This document shows, in pieces, positions 5,892-11,665 of a stretch of 11,665 nucleotides of DNA. A program made the position numbers and the translations under genes. Below the pieces are notes generated by a model, which did not search any database, was not told the DNA's origin, and was given only the letters and a program-made list of their open reading frames with translations. Positions within the stretch are counted from its first letter, which is position 1, and every line of letters starts with the position of its first letter. This stretch comes from an uncultured Bacillota bacterium (GTDB lineage Bacteria > Bacillota > Clostridia > Peptostreptococcales > Anaerovoracaceae). Where the stretch lies: positions 1-11,665 of the forward strand of contig CABQMM010000016.1 of NCBI GenBank assembly GCA_902465215.1, read 5' to 3'.

Positions 5892-8800
5892 TTATTTGAA
5901 GTATCTTACTGCGGATTCAAACATCTGCATATCGAATCTGCCCGGAACATTCCGGTACAGACCACTGCCGATTCGTTCGGAATGGCCCATCTTGCCCAAA
6001 ACCCTGCCGTCAGGTGAAATCAGACCTTCCACAGCCCAGTCTGAGCCGTTAGGATTGTACTGGATTTTGTCCGTCGGATTTGAGCTCAAATCCACGTACT
6101 GCGTGATAATCTGACCGTTGACTGCCAAATCATTCAAAAGCTGCGTATCTGCGATGAAACGTCCCTCGCCGTGAGAAATCGGCACGGTGTAAATCTCACC
6201 GACCTCTGTATTCATCAGCCACGGAGATTTGTTGGATGCAATACGCGTCCTTACCAGTTTTGACTGGTGGCGTCCGATTCGGTTGTAGGTCAGGGTCGGA
6301 CAAGTTTCGTCTGTGTCGATGATTTTGCCGAACGGTACCAATCCAAGTTTAATCAAAGCCTGGAAACCGTTGCAGATTCCTGCCATCAGACCGTCTCTTT
6401 CCTCTAAGAGCTGCGTTACGGCTTCTTTAATTTCCGGATTGCGGAAGAATGCGGTAATCAGTTTGCCTGAGCCGTCCGGTTCGTCGCCGCCCGAAAAGCC
6501 GCCCGGGATGAAAATCATCTGCGATTCTTTTATCTTTTCTGCGAAAACCTCTACGGATTTTGCAACAGCTGCCGGGCTGAGATTGGTCAGCACGAAGATT
6601 TCGCTCTCCGCACCCGCCCTCTCAAATGCTTTTGCAGTGTCGTATTCGCAGTTGGTGCCCGGAAATACCGGAATCAGCGCCTTCGGTTTTGCAATCTTCA
6701 CAGCAGAAGCAAATTCAGAAGGTTTTCTATAGGAAACCGTATTGATCATTCTGTCCGTCTTTTCAAGGTTGCACGGGTACACAGATTCCAGCTTCTTCTC
6801 GTAAAGGTCGAGAATATCGAGCATATCTATGAGAACATCCTGTTTGGAAATCACGAAATCCGAGCAAGTTCTTCCAAGAAGCAATGCGCCCGGAAGTTCT
6901 TCCGTCGTTTCCAAAACAAAAGCTCCGTAATTATAGGCAAACAGTTCTTCCTCGTCTAAGTCATAGTCGAGATCGATACCGATGCGGTTTCCGATTATCA
7001 TCTTAATCAGAGCCTCTGCCGCGCCGCCCATGCCCGGTGTCCACGCCGCTTTGATGATGCCCTGACGAATCAGTTTATGCACTTTTGCGATATTCTTTCT
7101 GATGGAAGCGCAGTCCGGCAAACCATTTTCGTTTACTTCCGGCTTCAGCAGATAAACAAAGTTTTCCGCTTCCTTAAATTCCGGAGAAATGATGCTGTCG
7201 ATATTTTCTGTCGTGCAGGCAAAGGAAACCAGTGTTGGAGGCACATGGAGTTCCTCAAACGAGCCGCTCATGGAGTCTTTGCCGCCGATGGCAGCCGCTT
7301 CTAAGCCGATTTGGGCATCCAGTGCCCCGAGAAGTGCCGCAAACGGCTTGCCCCAGCGTTCCGGCTTATCTTCGAGCTTTTCAAAATATTCCTGAAAGGA
7401 CAGATAGATGTCCTCTAACGAAGCACCTGTTGCCGCCAGTTTGCAGACAGATTCAACAACTGCAAGGTAAGCGCCGTGGTATGGGCTCTTTTCCGTGATG
7501 AACGGGTTGTAGCCCCAGGCCATCATGCTGACCGTGGCAGTGTCGCCCTTTTCAACCGGGATTTTGTGTACCATCGCCTGCGCCGGCGTTCTCTGGTATT
7601 TGCCGCCGAACGGCATGAGCACGGTTCCCGCGCCGATTGTCGAGTCGAATCTTTCGGAAAGTCCACGCTTGGAGCAGCAGTTCAAATCCTCCGCTATTTC
7701 TTCAATCCGCGTCTTGAGTGAGGCTTTCTTTGCCTCTTTTTGATAATCTTGTGCCTTCGGTGTTACAATATCGATATGTTTTTCTGCCCCATTGGAATCC
7801 AAAAATGCTCTGGAGAGGTCAACGATGATCTTGCCGTTCCATGACATGACAAGACGCGGCTCTTCGGTTACTTCCGCGATAATCGTAGCTTCCAGGTTTT
7901 CGGATGCAGCAAGCTCAATGAAACGCTCCGCATCTTCCGCGGATGTGACGACCGCCATTCTTTCCTGCGATTCGCTAATCGCAAGCTCCGTTCCGTCCAG
8001 CCCTTCATATTTTTTCGGTACGCGATTTAAGTCGATTTTCAGTCCGTCCGCAAGTTCTCCGACCGCAACCGAAACGCCGCCCGCACCGAAGTCGTTGCAG
8101 CGTTTTATCATCTTGGAAGCAATTGGACTTCTGAAAAGTCTCTGAAGCTTTCTTTCTTCCGGCGCATTACCCTTTTGCACTTCCGCTCCGCAGTTTTCCA
8201 AGGACGAGCTGTCATGCTTTTTGGAAGAGCCTGTCGCTCCGCCGCAGCCGTCCCGACCGGTTTTGCCGCCAAGAAGAATCACCTTATCGCCCGCCTGCGG
8301 TGTTTCTCTTACTACATTTTTCGCAGGAGCGGCACCCACAACCGCGCCGATTTCCATGTGCTTGGCAACATAGCCCGGATGATAAATTTCATCAACCTGC
8401 CCGGTCGCAAGTCCGATTTGATTTCCGTAAGAGCTGTAGCCTGCCGCAGCCGTCGTAACGAGTTTTCTCTGCGGAAGTTTGCCTGCAAGTGTTTCACTTA
8501 CCGGGGTCAGCGGATCGCCTGCTCCGGTAAGACGCATTGCGCCGTAAACATAGGAACGCCCTGACAGAGGGTCACGGATTGCACCGCCGATACAGGTTGC
8601 TGCGCCGCCGAACGGCTCAATTTCCGTCGGATGGTTATGCGTTTCATTTTTAAAGAGCAAAAGCCAGTCTTCTTTTTTACCATCATGCTCAACTTCGATT
8701 TTGACCGTGCAGGCGTTGATTTCATCGGATTCGTCAAGTTTGGAAAGCTTGCCCTGCGCTTTCAGGTATTTTGCGGCAATCGTGCCGATGTCCATAAGGT

Positions 8801-9581
8801 TTATCGGCTTCGTGCGTCCAAGTTTTTCACGAATGCCGAGATAGCGCTCATAGGCTTCCTGCAGCATATCGTCTTCAAAGACAACATGGTCGATTGTCGT
8901 ATTGAATGTCGTATGTCTGCAGTGGTCCGACCAGTAGGTGTCGATCATCCGAATTTCCGTAATCGTCGGCTGGCGGTTTTCCGAGCGGAAATACTTCTGA
9001 CATTCCAAAAGATCCGCCGTGTCCATTGCAAGTCCGCGCGTTTTGATAAATTCCGAAAGTTCTTCTTCCGTAAGATTGGTGAAGCCTTGAACGGTTTCCA
9101 CCTCCTGCGGGATTTCATATTCCGGCTTCAGCGACTGCGGCAGCGTCATTTCCGCTTCCCTTGCTTCTACCGGGTTAATCACATATTTTTTTATTGCCGA
9201 AACAGCTTCTTCTGTCAGCTTTCCGTATAAAGCGTAAACTTTGGCGGTTCTGACCGTCGGTCTTTCGCCTTTGGAAATAATCTGAATGCATTCCTCTGCC
9301 GAGGATGCTCTCTGGTCGAACTGTCCCGGAAGGTATTCCACCGCAAAAATGCAGTCTGCCGCCGGAAGTCTCCTCACCGTCTTGTCAATCTGCGGCTCCG
9401 AGAAAACGGTATGTACCGCGTATTCAAACAATTCTTCGCTTATGTTTTCTGCGTCATATCGGTTGAAAATCCGAACATCCTTCAGCCCTTCTACCCGCAA
9501 AACCTCACGAAGGTCGTAAAGCAGCGCTTCCGCTTCGTGCGCCAGTCCGGGCTTTTTCTCTACAAAAATTCTGTAAACCAT
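5892..9581 (-). CDS. purL: Phosphoribosylformylglycinamidine synthase, single-chain form
   Basis: PurL converts FGAR, glutamine and ATP to FGAM, the fourth step of de novo purine synthesis, in the cytoplasm. This 1229-residue chain combines what many Firmicutes split into PurS, PurL and PurQ. An N-terminal PurS-like part (about 1-150) is followed by a synthetase half with SDHCRHTTF around Cys221 and NETHNHP at 312-318. The second synthetase repeat has GGKDSM at about 766-771. The C-terminal glutaminase begins near PVFPGTNCEYD and has its nucleophile Cys1070 in GICNGFQ, with the His-Glu pair at His1200 and Glu1202 in MGHSER. The length and motif spacing fit the clostridial-type single-chain enzyme rather than the longer proteobacterial one. 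The ATG starts 2 bases after the purD stop; its ribosome site AAGGAAG (9587-9593, minus strand) overlaps the purD end, suggesting translational coupling. Confidence 0.96.
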   Translation of the reverse strand: MVYRIFVEKKPGLAHEAEALLYDLREVLRVEGLKDVRIFNRYDAENISEELFEYAVHTVFSEPQIDKTVRRLPAADCIFAVEYLPGQFDQRASSAEECIQIISKGERPTVRTAKVYALYGKLTEEAVSAIKKYVINPVEAREAEMTLPQSLKPEYEIPQEVETVQGFTNLTEEELSEFIKTRGLAMDTADLLECQKYFRSENRQPTITEIRMIDTYWSDHCRHTTFNTTIDHVVFEDDMLQEAYERYLGIREKLGRTKPINLMDIGTIAAKYLKAQGKLSKLDESDEINACTVKIEVEHDGKKEDWLLLFKNETHNHPTEIEPFGGAATCIGGAIRDPLSGRSYVYGAMRLTGAGDPLTPVSETLAGKLPQRKLVTTAAAGYSSYGNQIGLATGQVDEIYHPGYVAKHMEIGAVVGAAPAKNVVRETPQAGDKVILLGGKTGRDGCGGATGSSKKHDSSSLENCGAEVQKGNAPEERKLQRLFRSPIASKMIKRCNDFGAGGVSVAVGELADGLKIDLNRVPKKYEGLDGTELAISESQERMAVVTSAEDAERFIELAASENLEATIIAEVTEEPRLVMSWNGKIIVDLSRAFLDSNGAEKHIDIVTPKAQDYQKEAKKASLKTRIEEIAEDLNCCSKRGLSERFDSTIGAGTVLMPFGGKYQRTPAQAMVHKIPVEKGDTATVSMMAWGYNPFITEKSPYHGAYLAVVESVCKLAATGASLEDIYLSFQEYFEKLEDKPERWGKPFAALLGALDAQIGLEAAAIGGKDSMSGSFEELHVPPTLVSFACTTENIDSIISPEFKEAENFVYLLKPEVNENGLPDCASIRKNIAKVHKLIRQGIIKAAWTPGMGGAAEALIKMIIGNRIGIDLDYDLDEEELFAYNYGAFVLETTEELPGALLLGRTCSDFVISKQDVLIDMLDILDLYEKKLESVYPCNLEKTDRMINTVSYRKPSEFASAVKIAKPKALIPVFPGTNCEYDTAKAFERAGAESEIFVLTNLSPAAVAKSVEVFAEKIKESQMIFIPGGFSGGDEPDGSGKLITAFFRNPEIKEAVTQLLEERDGLMAGICNGFQALIKLGLVPFGKIIDTDETCPTLTYNRIGRHQSKLVRTRIASNKSPWLMNTEVGEIYTVPISHGEGRFIADTQLLNDLAVNGQIITQYVDLSSNPTDKIQYNPNGSDWAVEGLISPDGRVLGKMGHSERIGSGLYRNVPGRFDMQMFESAVRYFK

Positions 9582-9583
9582 TC

Positions 9584-10846
9584 TTACTTCCTTTCCGCCA
9601 TCAAAGCGCGAGCGCCGATGTCTTTTCTAAAAAATGCGTTTTCAAACTTTACTTCTGAAACGGTTTCGTATGATTTCCGAATCGCCGCCTCAAGGCTTGG
9701 CGCAGTTTCCGTTACGCCCAAAACTCTTCCTCCGGATGTCACAAGCTTTCCGTCTGCAAGTTTTGCTCCGGCAACATAGATATTTTTGTCCTTAGGCATT
9801 GAAATTTCAAAGCCTGTCTCATACTTTGCAGGATAACCGGAAGATGCCATAACCACGCAGCATGCGCTGTCAGTGCTGAATTTCACTTCTGCCTCATCCA
9901 AAGTCCCGTCATAAATACGCAGCATGATTTCAAGCAGGTCGCTCTCTAAAAGAGGAAGTACAACCTGCGTTTCGGGATCGCCGAAACGGCAGTTATATTC
10001 GATGACCTTCGGACCGTCCGCCGTCAGCATCAGACCGAAATACAGGCATCCCGTGAAGGTACGGTTTTCCGCGTTCATCGCCGCAATCGTCGGCAGAAAA
10101 ATTTCCTTCATGCACTGCTCGGCAATTTCTTTCGTATAATATGGATTTGGCGCGATTGTTCCCATACCTCCCGTATTCAGCCCCATATCGCCGTCCAGAG
10201 CGCGTTTATGGTCCATGGAGGAAATCATGGGAATCAGCGTCTTTCCGTCCGTAAACGAAAGAACTGACACCTCAGGACCGGTCAGGAATTCTTCAATGAC
10301 AACCCTGCTTCCGCTTTCGCCGAAAATCTTGTCCTCCATCATCGAGGCGACCGCTTTTTTCGCTTCTTCAATTGTTTCTGCCAGAATTACGCCCTTTCCA
10401 AGCGCAAGCCCGTCTGCTTTCACAACAATCGGTGCTTTTTGTGTATCCAGATAATCGAGCGCCGCCTGCATATCTGTAAAGGTCTCGTATGCAGCCGTCG
10501 GGATTTTGTATTTTTTCATCAGGTCTTTGGAAAAGGCTTTGCTTCCTTCAATAATTGCCGCAGCTTTCATCGGTCCGAAGGTTTTCACGCCGGCTTCCTG
10601 CAGTGCATCGACCGCGCCTAAAACCAGCGGGTCGTCCGGCGCGACAACTGCAAAGTCGATTTCATTTTCCTTTGCGAATTTCACCATGCCCGGGATATCC
10701 TTTGCGTTAATATTCACGCATTCCGCGTCCTGTGCGATTCCGCCGTTTCCCGGAAGCGCATAAATTTTCTCAGCCTTCGGGCTTTCCTTGATTTTTTTGA
10801 TTAAGGCGTGCTCTCTTCCTCCGCCGCCTACTACCATGATTTTCAT
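9584..10846 (-). CDS. purD: Phosphoribosylamine-glycine ligase (GAR synthetase)
   Basis: PurD joins glycine to 5-phosphoribosylamine with ATP to give GAR, the second step of de novo purine synthesis. The 420-residue protein has the standard length and the ATP-grasp layout. GGGGREHAL (7-15) is the N-terminal substrate loop. VVKADGLALGKGV (141-153) is the ATP-grasp signature, GPEVSVLSFTDG (190-201) and NTGGMGT (224-230) follow, and EYNCRFGDPETQ (283-294) carries the metal-binding Glu283 and Asn285. The ATG is preceded by a strong site, GGAGGTG at 10852-10858 on the minus strand, only 5 bases away. It lies 17 bases after the purH stop and 2 bases before purL, so all three are one operon. No odd features are seen. 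Confidence 0.97.
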   Translation of the reverse strand: MKIMVVGGGGREHALIKKIKESPKAEKIYALPGNGGIAQDAECVNINAKDIPGMVKFAKENEIDFAVVAPDDPLVLGAVDALQEAGVKTFGPMKAAAIIEGSKAFSKDLMKKYKIPTAAYETFTDMQAALDYLDTQKAPIVVKADGLALGKGVILAETIEEAKKAVASMMEDKIFGESGSRVVIEEFLTGPEVSVLSFTDGKTLIPMISSMDHKRALDGDMGLNTGGMGTIAPNPYYTKEIAEQCMKEIFLPTIAAMNAENRTFTGCLYFGLMLTADGPKVIEYNCRFGDPETQVVLPLLESDLLEIMLRIYDGTLDEAEVKFSTDSACCVVMASSGYPAKYETGFEISMPKDKNIYVAGAKLADGKLVTSGGRVLGVTETAPSLEAAIRKSYETVSEVKFENAFFRKDIGARALMAERK

Positions 10847-10863
10847 TTTTCCACCTCCCGGAA

Positions 10864-11665
10864 TCAGTGATGGAACAGCCGGATTCCGGTCATCGCCATC
10901 GTCATATGGTATTTATTGCAGGTTTCAATCACATTTTCGTCCCGCACCGAACCGCCGGGCTGCGCGATATAGGAAACGCCGCTCTTTGCAGCCCTCTCGA
11001 TGTTGTCCCCAAATGGGAAGAAAGCATCGGATGCCAGACAGACGCCCTTGATTTTCGCCAGATACGCCCGCTGCTCTTCTTTGGTAAACGGATTCGGTTT
11101 TACGGTAAACAAACGCTCCCACTTTCCGTCTGTCAGCACATCGTCGCTGTCCTGTGAAAGAAAGATGTCAATCGCATTATCTCTTTCCGGTCTTTTTACA
11201 TCCTCGCGGAACGGAAGTCCCAGAACTCTCTCGCTCTGGCGCAAATGCCATAAATCAGCCTTATCGCCTGCAAGTCTCGTGCAGTGGATTCGCGACTGCT
11301 GCCCGGCGCCCACGCCGATTGCCTGTCCGTCCGCCGCGAAGCAGACTGAATTGGACTGCGTATACTTCAGCGTAATCAACGCGATGATTAAATCCCGCTT
11401 AGCCTCCTGCGGAAGTTCCTTATTTTCGGTTACGATTGTATTCAGCAGGGTTTCATCAATTTTCAGATTGTTTCTGCCCTGCTCGAAGGTTATGCCGTAG
11501 ACCTGCTTCTTCTCCACAGCCGCAGGGACATAAGCGGTATCAATTTTTATAATATTATATGCCCCTTTTTTCTTTTTTTTCAAAATTTCCAGAGCTTCTT
11601 CGTCATAATCCGGCGCAATGATGCCGTCGGAAACCTCGCGCGAAATCAGCTTCGCGCAGGTAACA
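10864..11665 (-). CDS. purH: AICAR transformylase, PurH type (partial, 5' end outside window)
   Basis: This is the C-terminal 266 codons of the enzyme that formylates AICAR to FAICAR with 10-formyl-tetrahydrofolate, the penultimate step to IMP. The frame runs unbroken to the right edge, with an incomplete codon there, so no start is visible; TTG at 11583 is internal. Visible segments include KLISREVSDGIIAPDYDEE near the edge, then KYTQSNSVCFAADGQAIGVG and AGQQSRIHCTRLAGDK. RDNAIDIF, SDAFFPFGDNIERA, the AQPGGSVRD loop and a C-terminal RLFHH follow. The pattern recalls the stand-alone clostridial enzyme of roughly 390 residues, which lacks the IMP cyclohydrolase domain and has eukaryote-like motifs, more than bifunctional E. 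coli PurH. If so, cyclohydrolase must be encoded elsewhere; the missing N-terminus decides this. It precedes purD by 17 bases. Confidence 0.93.
   Translation of the reverse strand, partial: VTCAKLISREVSDGIIAPDYDEEALEILKKKKKGAYNIIKIDTAYVPAAVEKKQVYGITFEQGRNNLKIDETLLNTIVTENKELPQEAKRDLIIALITLKYTQSNSVCFAADGQAIGVGAGQQSRIHCTRLAGDKADLWHLRQSERVLGLPFREDVKRPERDNAIDIFLSQDSDDVLTDGKWERLFTVKPNPFTKEEQRAYLAKIKGVCLASDAFFPFGDNIERAAKSGVSYIAQPGGSVRDENVIETCNKYHMTMAMTGIRLFHH

Noticed and set aside
8631..9230. A 199-codon open frame on the plus strand, antisense to purL; also 4206-4652 on the minus strand, antisense to metH.
   Set aside because: Both lie wholly inside strongly conserved genes, lack credible ribosome sites and read like translated shadows, with no recognisable domain.
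10864..11583. A complete 239-residue protein starting at the TTG at 11583.
   Set aside because: The frame stays open and encodes conserved AICAR transformylase sequence up to the window edge, so this TTG is an internal Leu codon.

Overview
The window looks like chromosomal DNA of a Firmicute, most likely a gut-type member of the Clostridia (Oscillospirales-like). That guess rests on protein features and on purine-rich ribosome binding sites (GGAGG and AAGGA types). The features are a MetH without its activation domain beside a separate activation protein, a large single-chain PurL of the clostridial kind, and an AICAR transformylase that reads like the clostridial stand-alone form. It is an inference from remembered family patterns, not from a search.

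Layout. Bases 1-154 are an AT-rich control region with a good sigma-70-type promoter flanked by two copies of a short near-palindromic repeat. It drives a DUF4143-type AAA ATPase (155-1456, +). On the same strand follow metF (1512-2390), a separate methionine synthase activation protein (2437-3114) and metH (3138-5564). A 70-codon gene for a small two-helix membrane protein (5633-5845, +) ends inside a strong hairpin that can terminate transcription from both sides. On the opposite strand, converging on that hairpin, lies part of a purine operon transcribed purH (partial, cut by the right edge), purD, purL, with gaps of only 17 and 2 bases.

How the genes work together. MetF reduces methylene-tetrahydrofolate to methyl-tetrahydrofolate. 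MetH uses that methyl group and cobalamin to make methionine from homocysteine. The separate activation protein probably lets oxidised cobalamin be re-methylated with S-adenosylmethionine. PurD, PurL and PurH carry out three steps of de novo purine synthesis, and PurH consumes 10-formyl-tetrahydrofolate. The two operons therefore draw on the same folate pool, though nothing here shows shared regulation. The ATPase does not fit this metabolism and looks like an accessory gene with its own control region.

Most of the window is ordinary housekeeping metabolism. The least explained parts are the repeat-flanked promoter of the ATPase, the nuclease-like C-terminus of the ATPase, the Cys-rich tail of the activation protein and the small membrane protein. 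I saw no tRNA, rRNA, CRISPR array, insertion sequence or riboswitch. There is no gene-free stretch longer than about 160 bases.
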